NCBI RefSeq assembly: GCF_000565195.1
Contig: NZ_CP006720.1
Span: forward strand, 744,001 to 808,000
Origin: Spiroplasma mirum ATCC 29335
GTDB lineage: Bacteria; Bacillota_I; Bacilli_A; Mycoplasmatales; Mycoplasmataceae
Reading direction: 5' to 3'
Length of the DNA stretch: 64,000 nucleotides
The position numbers were made by a program, and so were the translations under genes. The notes beneath the pieces are model-generated. The model was given only the letters and a program-made list of their open reading frames with translations. It did not search any database and was not told where the DNA came from. Below, in pieces: positions 10,577 through 20,621 of the stretch. How positions within the stretch are numbered: position 1 is the first letter of the stretch; each line of letters begins with the position of its first letter.

Positions 10577-11873
10577 TCCCCTATATATTATATAATTCTT
10601 GTGATTTTCATTAGATTCATCAGGTATTAAAAAAGGAGAATGTGTAGTAATAATAACAGTTATATTTTTATTTTTTACACTTTTTCAAAATATAATTAAT
10701 AATTTTCATTTGCAATAAAGGATGAACATTTTTATCAATTTCATCTGCCAACAAATTAAAAGTTTTATTAGGTTCTTTTTCACTTAAATTTAATAAAAAA
10801 TTAAATTTATATAAAAATCAAACTAGTGCTTTATATCCATCAGAATTTAATTTAATTTCAACATTTTCATTATTTTTATATTTAAGTTTATGAACAACTT
10901 GAAGTTTAAAAATTAAACCATCAAAATTAAAATGAGAGTAAGCATAAATATCAAAATTACTAAAAAGATTTTTAACTATGTCATTAGTCTGATTTGCCAT
11001 TTGTATTTTTATTAACTCTTTTCTATTAAATGCAGTTGGATTTTCAGTTTGCGTAAATAAACTAGCTAATTCTCTTCCAAATTTTACTAATTCTGGTGAG
11101 AGAAATAAAAGCATTTTAAATGTAGAGTCATAATTGGGATCAGTCGCGAATCATTTAATGAAGATAAATCATATCTCATATTTATGTTATTTTCTATTGC
11201 AGAATTATTAATCATAGATACAACTGACTTATGATTAAAGATTTCTTCAATAAATTTTATATTTTTAAAAATTTCAGCAATTTCTAATCTATTTAAAAGT
11301 GCATTTATCTTACTAATTTTCTCTATATTTTCATCGGTTACATCAAATAATAAGTATTTTTTATTATCCCTATCATTTATTTTATATGTATATTTTGCAT
11401 TAATAGAGGATTTTTTTTAAAAATAAGAGGTTATATTATAAATTAATTTTCCTAAAAATATAATATTGCCATTACTATCTTTCTTTTTAAAACCATTATG
11501 TGTGTCTAAATCTTTACTTATTAATTTTTTAGTATCTGTAAAAAGATCTGGAAATTTTCAATTGGAAAATTAATTTTTTTGCAAATATTTTTAATCTCTT
11601 TAATTTCTTCTTCTGCATAAGTCTTCCTCATAAGTAAATATAAGATTTCGGATCTTTTTACTAGTTTCATCTATATCATCGCAATATTCAGTTAATTGAG
11701 GAATATCACTTTCATCAAATGGAGTAGAATTACTAAAAAATTCAATAGCTTTTAAAATATTAGTTTTTCTAGAGCCATTTTCACCAATTAAAGTAACAAC
11801 TGTTCCTTTTTAAACTCTATTTCTAACTGGTCAAAACTATAGTTTTATAATTTTTAATTTTATATTTTATCAT
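10577..11873 (-). pseudogene. AAA-type (SMC/OLD-like) ATPase, broken
   Basis: The N-terminus, once two frameshifts near 11835 and 11810 are bridged, reads SFDQLEIEFKKGTVVTLIGENGS, the start of an AAA_21/OLD-like ATPase. The Walker A is GENGSRKT rather than GxxGxGKT, so the P-loop itself is mutated. Further on come SPELVKFGRELASLF, a Walker-B-like FNLLADEIDKNVHP and ITTHSPFLIP (switch region). Such ATPases occur in defence systems (for example with TOPRIM nucleases) and as solitary genes. No partner gene is visible here. The end runs in frame into ulaC, marking a deletion junction. Confidence 0.7.
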
Positions 11874-12536
11874 ATTTTATTATCTTATTATATTTTTTAT
11901 TTAATTTACATGAATTATAAATATTTTTAAAAAAATATTTAAACAGTCTTTTTGACTATTGTTTTTAACATCTAATTTATTTGATTATTATAAATATAAT
12001 AAAACACTATCATAAAAATTATTATAATTTGCTTCCCACATTTAATAATTTTTTAAAAAAAAATATTAAAAAGAATTAATGATATTAATTATCATTAATA
12101 TATAATTGGTCAAAAACAATATCTTATAATTAAATAATTATGGTAATGTCTTTTTAAGGGATTAATATAAAATAATATAAAAATAAATCAAAAATAAAAT
12201 TTTTATTATCGTTTATTTAAAACGTATTTTATTTTTTGATAATTTAAATTATAATATGCTTTCTGTTTTTTATTAAATTACCTAAAACAATACTATTAAA
12301 TCTAAACTTAAAATTAATAAAATTTTCTAAAAAAATAAATAATTTTACTAATTTTTAACTAATTAAAAAATAATCTTTATCTAATTTTTTGTCTATTTTT
12401 TTGTTTAAAAATAATAAAACTTTTAATTCTTAAAATGTGTTATATTTTAATTGAAAAAATTATATATTCTGTTACTTTTAAATCCAAAAATTAAGAATAT
12501 TAGCTACGGGAACGGATTCATAAGGAGGAATAAATA
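11874..12536. other. AT-rich intergenic stretch without a gene
   Basis: About 660 bases of extremely AT-rich sequence with no supportable frame on either strand, even with TGA as Trp. It contains a perfect 10-bp stem-loop (ATTAATGATA, TTAAT, TATCATTAAT at 12075-12099). It also has a 20-bp sequence at 12354-12373 that recurs exactly at 13278-13297. The last 100 bases must hold the promoter of the plus-strand lipoprotein-like pseudogene; TTGAAA with a downstream TATATT near 12451-12467 is a weak candidate. Confidence 0.6.
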
Positions 12537-13282
12537 ATGAAAAAAAATTATTAACATTATTATGTCCACTAGTAACTGCTACTAGTAATATCAATGGTTT
12601 TGAACTTATGAAGAACAATGATTATTAACATGTAACAAAAGTAACAAATTATCAACCAGTTAAATTAGATAAAATATTTAAATATGTATTTACCCGAACG
12701 ATCACTTAAAAGTTCAGAAATTATTAATGTTCAAACTAAATAAGTAACGCCAATTGCATATGTTGGGGGCTATGTAACGATGGCAAATGATAATTGGGGT
12801 GCTCTTACTGCCTTGAATAATATTCATGAGTTGTTAAAAATAAATGATAATAACATTAGTTTAACTCCAATTACACAAATCAAAATTGATTCCTTATCAA
12901 AATATACAACAAATAAAATTTTAGTAACAACAAGCGATAGTAAAATCTATGAACTTGGCCAAAATGGTGTTTTGACTAACCTTCCTTACCTTGAAAATAC
13001 TCCTCAATACTGGGATCAAGATAAAGTCCTTTTATTTAATCCGAGTTCATTACTAACGCCAAGCGGACAAGTAATAAAAATTAATTATACTTTTACAACC
13101 TATACTATATAATATATAATGATTAATTAACTTTTACAACTAACGATCAAAAATTATATTTATTATCTGCCGATGGTAAGATTATTGATTTAAAAATCCC
13201 TGGCATTGGGTTAGGAAAAATTGACAATACTTTAATATTTTACAATTTTAAAGACCATGATACTTATTATTTAAATATTTAA
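12537..13282 (+). pseudogene. Secreted repeat (beta-propeller-like) protein, broken
   Basis: TAAGGAGGAATAAATA precedes ATG 12537. The run of eight A residues after ATG shifts the frame; with seven, it reads MKKLLTLLCPLVTAT, a mollicute export signal. Further stops follow near 12628 and 12710. A frame from about 12780 reads ILVTTSDSKIYELGQNGVLT and later TTNDQKLYLLSADGKIIDL, two copies of a roughly 40-residue pattern resembling a beta-propeller blade. A stop near 13112 and one shift separate them. No cysteine lipobox is clear. Spiroplasmas carry many such surface proteins; function unknown. Confidence 0.6.
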
Positions 13283-13325
13283 CTAATTAAAAAATAAATA
13301 ACTAGTGAGAATTTATTTTTTTAGG

Positions 13326-13770
13326 TTATTGTAAGGTAATACTATCTAAACAATAATCGGTATCAAAAATTCCAATTAAAATATTAACTCCCTTCGTTCC
13401 CTTGGCATTAATACTTTAATTTTGATAAGCATTTAAATAAGCAATCATTACTAAACGTTGGTAGGTTGTTATATTGGGCTGGATCGCAGGTGCATGGGGA
13501 AAAACTTACTAATAATATTTGAATAGTTATTAGCAATTTCAAAAGGTGGTTTAATATTAAAAAACTGGTGGTATTCATTTCACATTGTCCCCCATGTTTG
13601 ATGATTAATAAATAAGCGAACAGTTATTCCATAGTAATTAGGTGTAAGATAGTTTTTCACATCCGTTGCTAGGGTCAAAGCATGAAAACATTTTGCTCAT
13701 TATTAGTGATTAAATTTCCTAGCGGTGTTGTTAAACCAATTACTCCACATAAAACTAACAAGTGTTTCAT
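13326..13770 (-). pseudogene. Small secreted protein, broken
   Basis: AAAGGTGGGAACCCA precedes ATG 13770, which starts a hydrophobic leader (MKHLLVLCGVIGLTTPLG). The body is readable only in pieces: TLATDVKNYLTPNYYGITV, WGTMWNEYHQFFNIKPPFEI, and the end GVNILIGIFDTDYCLDSITL at 13326. At least three frameshifts (near 13690, 13500 and 13430) separate them. No family recognised. Confidence 0.55.
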
Positions 13771-13892
13771 TGGGTTCCCACCTTTTAATAAAATTATTAT
13801 TTTATTATTCTCTTGGTTTAATTATATCGCTGTCAAAATTAACTTCTTTTATTAATCTTAAAAATTAAAATTGTTCAAAATTATTAATAATC

Positions 13893-14741
13893 TTAACGCT
13901 TCGTTCCCATTAAAAAAGCAAAGTAGGAACTAACACTAAATAGCCCGAGAAAAATTAGGGTTCCAAAAATTGGTTGGTAAATTGATAAAAATGATAAATT
14001 CCGATCAATTGCAGGGACAATTAGAAAAAAACCATAACTATTAATTTCACTTTGGGTATAAAACATATACACAATTCAGGTTAGATACTTTTGCGGAATA
14101 AAATAACCAAGCACAATCGTAGCTTTACTTGTTGCATATCCTAAGTCAATAAAAAAATCACCAAAAAAAAGAAAGAGCACTAAAATTAAGATATTAATTG
14201 ACTGCACTAAGTAAATATTTTTTAACGCTCCCGAAACTAATAAGGATAGGAAGAACACCACTAGAATATTTAAAATAATTCCAAAAACAACACCCATTCA
14301 CTGGTCAACCGTGTGCATTTGAAATAATCAAGTTTGCACAATATGAGGATGACGAAAGGAATCTAAGAAAAATAAATAACCAATGACTAATAATATCGCC
14401 AGAAAGTTAGTTGTGAACAAAACAATCAATAAAGCACTAATAAATTGGAACCGACTAATTCCAAAATTTTTTAGTTGTTTAATAAAAACGGAATCTCGTC
14501 ATTCACAGATAATATACGATACTAAAAATAATAAAAATAAACTAGGTAATAACGTAAAAGCCGTAATTAGAATATAACGACTATTTTTTAAAATATTTTG
14601 GTACCATAAAAAATAAACCAGGGTCATTAAAACAATCGGGGCAATTAACATATAAATATAAGTTCTGGTTGTTTTTAAAACAGACTTAAAAATATATTTA
14701 ATACAGCGGTGAAACATTAGGTGTTGTGTTTTTATTTTCAT
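13893..14741 (-). CDS. ABC-2 type permease of the GH85 operon (distal)
   Basis: An intact 282-residue frame with about six hydrophobic helices, typical of an ABC-2 integral membrane subunit. The N-terminal region (MKIKTQHLMFHRCIKYIFKS) is basic and cytoplasmic, and a conserved WRDSVFIKQLKNFGISRFQF segment resembles the coupling helix between helices 2 and 3. Overall layout matches the other permease in the operon (17454-18326). ATG 14741 lies 9 nt after the GH85 stop with GGAGGAGC in between, so it is cotranscribed with the glycosidase. Together with the single ATPase it probably forms a heterodimeric transporter. Direction and substrate are not known. Confidence 0.75.
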
Positions 14742-14750
14742 AAGCTCCTC

Positions 14751-17447
14751 CTAAACATTAACAGTTACACTATACCCTGGTTGAGGTAAATTATTTTGTA
14801 AAACTGGTTTAATCATTAAGGTAATCTGGTGATTAGTACTTTGTAAGTCTTTCACAAAATAATAATTTTGCGTAGTTTCTCCAATCCGATACCACTTACC
14901 TTCATAAAGATAATAAATTGCATAATAGTCTAAATTAGTTGCTTTGGTACTTTCTCATCCAAAACGAATATTATATAACTCCATATTATTAACCATTCGG
15001 TTAATAACATATTCTGCCGTCGGATTCTTAATTTCCAAGGGAGCATTATGATTGTTATTATTAGTTGTTGGTGTTGTGATTGTAAACTGCCCAACATTAA
15101 ACTTAAACTTATTGGTTTGTGGTTTAATTTGCAATCCAATTTTAGCAATCCGATTGGCAGAGCTAACATTACTTAACTTATTCAAATTTAAATCAATTTT
15201 CACTCATCCCCCGGGTAATTTTTCACTATGATCTGGGGTAATACTTTGACTAGTAGGAATCATTGATTGTTGGTCAGTAGTAGTCACCCAAAAGTTTACT
15301 GTCGCATTACTATTATTATCTGACCCATCATAATAAATAAAACTAACTTGGTGGTTATTACTAATTAAATTAGTTCCCAAAATATCCCAGTCGTATACTT
15401 TGCTGTTATCTCACTGGGCTGGTAAAACTTCACCATTTTTATTGAAGCCACTACCAATAGCAATAGAATTACCCTTTTGGTAGATTGTATCATAATCATA
15501 AAAACCACTTAACGCATTAATATTTAATGGTTTATCTCGCTGAGATTCATCATAAATTTTTCATTGGTAAGTTGGTAAAATATCGGTTAGTCTCTTATTA
15601 GTTCAGGGATAATTATTAGCAACAATCGGTTGGCCATTTTGATCACGTTCCACAAACTGGACACCACTCCCGGTTGAAAAATTGGTTTGTTTGTTTAAAA
15701 CTTGGTCTTCATCAAATAAAGTTGTTTGTTCTTTGACTAAACTACCAATCCCATAACTAGATGAATTATAACCTCCATGGCCTTGATAATCATAAATTTT
15801 TTGTTCTACAAATGGATCAACCTTTCCCTTATTAGAAGCTTTAATTCGGGGATCAGAAATAAACGCTGCTCGTTGGTAAGAACCACTAGGATTTAATCCT
15901 TGATAATCATTTAAAAATCGATTCGATTGTAAACCTTCATCATTACTACTAATAAAAGTGTTGGTTCCTGAAAATTGAATTGTATTAAATAAGTTAGTAA
16001 CTTGAGTAGCAAATAAATATGCGCGGATGGGATTATTAACGCCGTTGGCCTTCGCTCAATTGTAAGCATCCGTTCCAAAAGTTCCAGCGCCAGCATCTAA
16101 ATAAGTTGAAAAACTAGTATATACATCTTTATTATAAGAAGGTTTTCCTCCACGTAACTGTTCTTGGTAAGCTAGCTGACGAAAATCATAAGACCCAAAA
16201 TACTTTGGATTAGCGCCTTCATCAATTATTGTGTGCAAATCACTAGGATGATAATTAGGATTATCTTTTAAGAAATCAACTGTTTTATCCGGAATCTCTC
16301 CAAAATTTAATTGAATTTCAGTGGGAGTAATTTCCCCGTTTGGTTTTTGATAACCACTTGTTGTCATTTTAATTGTTTCTTGGTCATCGTAACCATGACT
16401 TCCTTTCGAAACAGTAGCATCATTACGATAATAAATTACTTTTAATTTTTTAATATTCGGATCGGTCGCAGTACCAACTTTATAATTAAATTCCTTAATA
16501 ATTTCATACATCGTATTATAATCCAAAATTGAACCATTCGGAGCAGCCCCATTTGCTTCATTATTAATAAACCAACCATCAAACCCATTATATTTGGCTA
16601 AGTTAATTAAAATATCAACAATTTTATAACTACCATCACTATTCTGAGCCAAAAAATCTTTCAACATTTCTTTTGTTAATCCGTGATAGCCATCTAAAAA
16701 AACATTTCCAAAAATAGGCGTTCCGTTAACATGGGCCGCATCAATTACATCGGCAGGCGGTGGAACAATTGGTCCTTCAAACCATGATCCCGACCAGTTA
16801 ACATATTCATTAATATATTGTCAATTCAAATTAGTATTTTCAAAAGGATTTTTAGTTCCCACAATTGTGTTATCAAAAGTACGGTGTTTACGCGATGAAA
16901 AACCTAATTGGTTATACTTAATATTTTCATTTTGTTCTGAGGAATTATAAGTCGCGACATATTTTCGGGGTTGCAAAGGAACAACACTGCGATTATATTT
17001 GGCATCATAGTCAGTTGCAGGGTTTCATTCTAAAATTGAATTAAGACGTAAATATTTTTGGGCTAAAGAAGTAACCCCAAAATCTTGGGCATAGTTACCA
17101 TTTGGCATAAATCCTTTATTAAGAGGCACGCCAGTTACTGCTTGTTTTTTAATATTTTGGTTTCACTGAAAACCGGTACTAAATTTGGAATAATCAAGAT
17201 ATCGCCCCTCATGAGCAGGAGTAATATTACCAAGTGGTACTTGGTGGGGAGAATTAGCTAGCATATTATGTTGGTCAGTATTATTAAAAGCAATCCCTTC
17301 CCCATACTGATCACTAGCCCAGTCAAAGTTTGGAAGACTGCTTAGATATTGGTTCCCACTGACACTACCAATTGAACATGATGTTAATAACATTGATGGT
17401 AAGGTAATTATTGTTGCTAAACTTAAATAAATTCATAATTTTCGCAT
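14751..17447 (-). CDS. GH85 endo-beta-N-acetylglucosaminidase lipoprotein
   Basis: Intact 898-residue secreted lipoprotein. Residues 1-24 are a signal peptide with lipobox LLTSC (Cys24), so it should be anchored outside the membrane. The catalytic barrel shows YVNWSGSWFEGPIVPPPADV, NGTPIFGNVFLDGYHG and YNGFDGWFINNEANG. The last matches the GH85 active site, with Asn295 and Glu297 in the NxE arrangement used for substrate-assisted hydrolysis of the chitobiose core of N-glycans. The C-terminal 350 or so residues look like beta-sandwich carbohydrate-binding domains and a fibronectin-like end (NMELYNIRFGWESTKATNLD). Third-to-fourth gene of an ABC-2 operon: 6 nt after a permease, 9 nt before another. 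Likely role: releasing sugars or N-glycans from host glycoproteins. Confidence 0.88.
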
Positions 17448-17453
17448 CTGATC

Positions 17454-18326
17454 TTATCCTTTCATTCCCCAGGTAAAATATTTGGGGGTTAAATAACTAA
17501 AAATACCAATAAGAACAACAATACCAAGGAAGGGTTCTCACACTTGGTTAAAAGCAATAAATGAGACTTGATTAAAATCTTGAATAATTTGGCTAATTCC
17601 AAGCGAGTCTAAAAATTGATAGGAAGTAAATAACATGTTAAATCAAATAAAATATTTAGTTGGACATAGATAGCCAAGAATAATAAATGGTCACATTTTA
17701 TTAGTAATTGTTGGCTGTAAAATAACATCTGAAAAGATTAATAAAAATAAAGTGACAATAGTTAGGGTTGCAAATGACCAATTCCGGTTTGAAATTGCCG
17801 TAGCCATTCACACATATAATAAGGTTAAGAAAAAAGTTAACATTATCATCCCCATGATATAAAGTAACCAAATAAATGGTCTAATATTAGAAAGCAATGG
17901 TAAGTGGAAATTAAAAATTGGAACTAGCGAATAAATATTATATAAAATAATATTGATTAAAACTGAGATACTAGTTAAAGCAAGGTTTAATAGAAAGACT
18001 ACTATAATAATATGATATTGATGTAAATTAATTAACTTAATTTTTTTCAAAAACTGTTTTTGTCGTCACTCCACTAAATATAACCCTAAGTAAAAACTAG
18101 CAATAAAAACTGAAATTGATAAGAAGTTAATTAAAATGGGTGGTAGAATGACAAAAAAACTATAGGTATTTCATAACCACGAACATAGAATTGACAATAA
18201 TCCAGAAAAAATAAAAACAAAAATGTAGGTACGCGGATTAGTAAAAATTACTTTAAAGAGTAAACTGGCTGTTTTATTAAGTTTCAAAAATGTTGGTTTA
18301 CAATGGTCAATAAAATTACTCTTCAT
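17454..18326 (-). CDS. ABC-2 type permease of the GH85 operon (proximal)
   Basis: An intact 290-residue frame with six or so hydrophobic helices. ATG 18326 overlaps the ATPase stop by 11 nt, so translation is probably coupled. A basic N-terminal segment leads into helix 1 (TNPRTYIFVFIFSGLLSIL). The segment LVEWRQKQFLKKIKLINLHQ resembles the WRD/KQLKNFGI region of the distal permease, suggesting that the two arose by duplication. The C-terminus (GMKG) ends 6 nt before the GH85 start and its last codons contain the AAAGGA ribosome site for that gene. Confidence 0.75.
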
Positions 18327-19023
18327 AGCCAACCTCTTTTTCAAAATATTTAATTAACATTTTCCGCAATGTCCCAAATTCTTGTAAAATAGTGTCGATA
18401 TTTTGGTTTAGATAAACAAGTCCATCTTTTAAAATTATTACCCGGTCACACAGCATCTCAACTTCTTCCGGAGTATGCGAAACAATTAATAAATTAATCT
18501 TCTTTAATTGCTTTCATTCTTTGAAAAAATTGACAAGCTTAATTTGCATCTTTAAATCTAATCCGGTAATTAATTCATCTAACACTAAAATTTCTGGATC
18601 ATTTAAAATTGATAAAAAACAATTAAACCGTTGCCGTTGTCCACCTGATAACGAAGCAATGTCTTTTTTTAAAATATTTTTTAATTCAAAAGCATCAATT
18701 AGCTGTTGTCCTTCCACAGTGGTTAAATAACCCTTCCCCTTATAAAATTTAATTAAATCCATCGGCGTTGTTCCCGCTGGTCAATAACCATCTTGAAATT
18801 GGATCCCGATTTTTTTATGAACTTTCTCATTATTATGGTCAATAAAATAAACATGGCCATTATTTGGTTTTAAAACCCCTGAAATAATTTCAACAAGGGT
18901 CGTTTTTCCACTCCCATTTGATCCTAAAATTGCGACTGATTCTGAATCAGCAATTTTTAAATTAATATTTTTTAAGACTTCTTTTTTGCCATAACTTTTA
19001 CTAATATTCTCTAAAATAATCAT
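18316..19023 (-). CDS. ABC transporter ATP-binding protein of the GH85 operon
   Basis: An intact 235-residue nucleotide-binding subunit. Walker A GSNGSGKT is at 34-41, the Q-loop at GIQFQDGYWP, the signature LSGGQ at 125-129, Walker B EILVLDE ends at about 150 and the switch histidine is in IVSHTPEE. It is short and lacks extra domains, as in the CcmA/DrrA-like ATPases that pair with ABC-2 permeases. It sits between a signal-anchored protein gene and the permease whose start it overlaps. It should energise the two permeases of this operon. Confidence 0.9.
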
Positions 19024-19050
19024 CTAGTTGTCGCTCCTATTAACATCTTA

Positions 19051-19800
19051 CTAGTTCAAAAATAATTCATAATATATGGTATTAATTAGTTTATTCATAA
19101 CGGGATCTAACTTTAATAACGGCTTTACCTTTGCCGCCGCTTCATCAGGACCTTCACTTCAGATTGGATTGCCATCACTATCTTTTTTGACTAACGAACC
19201 AAAAGTATAGAAATCAATATTAATTGGTTTTTCAACAGTCCGTCCTAAATCAGGGACCCATATTTTTGCTCATTGATAATAAATCCCCGCGGTGAAATAC
19301 TTCATTACTCATAAACTTAAATATTCATTTGGATTAATAGTATTATTCGTCGGATCATTAATTTTGTTAATGGATAATTCAATATAATATGAACGCAAAC
19401 TTAGCGCACTAAAGACTTGCATATCATACGACAAAATAATTTTATTTTTAATATACTTATTAATAACATCATTTGGAATCCCAATTTCATCATAACCTGG
19501 TTGCCCAGCATGTTCAGCAGCCGTTGGTTTATACTTTTGGTATTCATTATTATAGAAAGCATAAAAATTATTTAAAATCTTATTATTAACTGCTACAATC
19601 TTTTGTTGAGTATCATAATATAAAAACTCTCAAATTTGAAGTTGATCTTTATTTTTTGCTGGTCATCCCCGGTTGGGGTTAACAATTTGGTTTAAATCAT
19701 TAGTAGTATTAAAATTATCATTAACAAAAAAATTAATAATACTAGCCAATGGTAAAACTAAAAATGAACCAAAAAATAAAGCTCAAATTGATCTTTTCAT
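19051..19800 (-). CDS. Signal-anchored extracytoplasmic protein of the GH85 operon
   Basis: An intact 249-residue protein, first in the operon. AAAGGAGAAAAAAAC precedes ATG 19800. An N-terminal hydrophobic segment (ALFFGSFLVLPLASIINFFV) follows Lys-Arg and there is no lipobox cysteine, so it is probably an uncleaved membrane anchor or a secreted protein. The rest is hydrophilic, Asn/Lys/Tyr-rich and mostly helical in appearance. No family recognised. Its position 28 nt upstream of the ATPase suggests an extracellular partner of the transporter or of the glycosidase. Confidence 0.65.
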
Positions 19801-19860
19801 GTTTTTTTCTCCTTTTGTTTAAATTAGAAAAACGCTGTCCATTTTTGCTAATTAACTAAT

Positions 19861-19894
19861 ATTATATAGACTAAAAAAAAAAAAAAAGTGTTAA
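19861..19894 (-). promoter_or_regulatory. Promoter candidate of the GH85 operon with T15 spacer
   Basis: On the minus strand TATAAT (19861-19866) lies about 60 nt upstream of the first gene. It is separated from TTAACA by AGTCTA, fifteen T residues (19873-19887) and C. The spacing of 22 nt is longer than the usual 17, and its length depends on the homopolymer. No better -35 box is visible. Confidence 0.45.
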
Positions 19895-19927
19895 GTGCAA
19901 AAAAATATTTTTTTTAACACTTTTTTT
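19881..19927. terminator. Bidirectional-looking terminator, shared with promoter tract
   Basis: AAAAAAAGTGTTAA (19881-19894) pairs with TTAACACTTTTTTT (19914-19927), a 14-bp stem with a 19-nt loop. The minus-strand U-run is the T15 tract of the promoter candidate. It should end transcripts from the gene at 19944-20525. Confidence 0.7.
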
Positions 19928-19943
19928 GTAAAAAATAGTAAAT

Positions 19944-20525
19944 TTAATTATTAGCTAATATTAACCATCCGGCAATTAGATTAATTAAGAAAAAAGTAAA
20001 CATACCAAAAGTATCACTAACATAGTCCTAACTGATAATTTTAAGTTTTAAATTTTCAATCATTGGTAAACACCATGTTAAGCTTAAACTAACAGTAACC
20101 AGGGTAATAATTGGTGTTGTCACGATCATTCAAGTGCAAGCTTTTTTAAAGTTTTGTTGTTTCTTATTATAGTTACTACTAGCGGGATTAACTTGTCTCC
20201 TTAAAATTATTACTCCCGAAAATACTAATCATAATAAAGCAATAATTCTCGTTAAAACCTTTAACCATCTGGGTAAGGTTGTGGTAATTCCCAACATTAA
20301 ACTAGGGAAAATTAATAATAACAAGCATAAGATTGCCAAGATTAACAAAATAATCCCGGTGGCAATAACCTGCGAAGTGTTTCCAAAATTATTATTAAAA
20401 TTAATCAATAACAAAATTCCAAAAATTAAGGATACCAAAAAACTAGCGATCACGAAAATTAAATTCCATCATAAACCGGCTTGTAAAACTGAGTTGTATG
20501 TTATAAATATTTTTTGTGGTTTCAT
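19944..20525 (-). pseudogene. Small membrane protein with premature TAG
   Basis: ATG 20525 opens a frame with four to five hydrophobic segments (for example VIASFLVSLIFGILLLINF and ATGIILLILAILCLLLLIFP). It stops at an in-frame TAG (20028-20030) after 165 residues. Reading through gives DYVSDTFGMFTFFLINLIAG, a further membrane helix, to TAA at 19944. A 165-residue truncated product might still be made. Family unknown. Confidence 0.6.
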
Positions 20526-20621
20526 AAAAAAAGATCTTCAGTATAATAATTTAATATTACTTCAAAGTGATAATAACAAAAAGTAAGAAAAAAAGTCAAG
20601 ATAAATTTAATAATCTTACTT

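Noticed and set aside
12075-12099. AT-only perfect stem-loop as a terminator or small RNA
   Set aside because: No adjacent functional gene end and no U-run; expected by chance at this base composition, so only mentioned in the intergenic entry.
14930-15169. Second minus-strand frame inside the GH85 gene
   Set aside because: Overlaps the intact 898-residue frame; no independent start.
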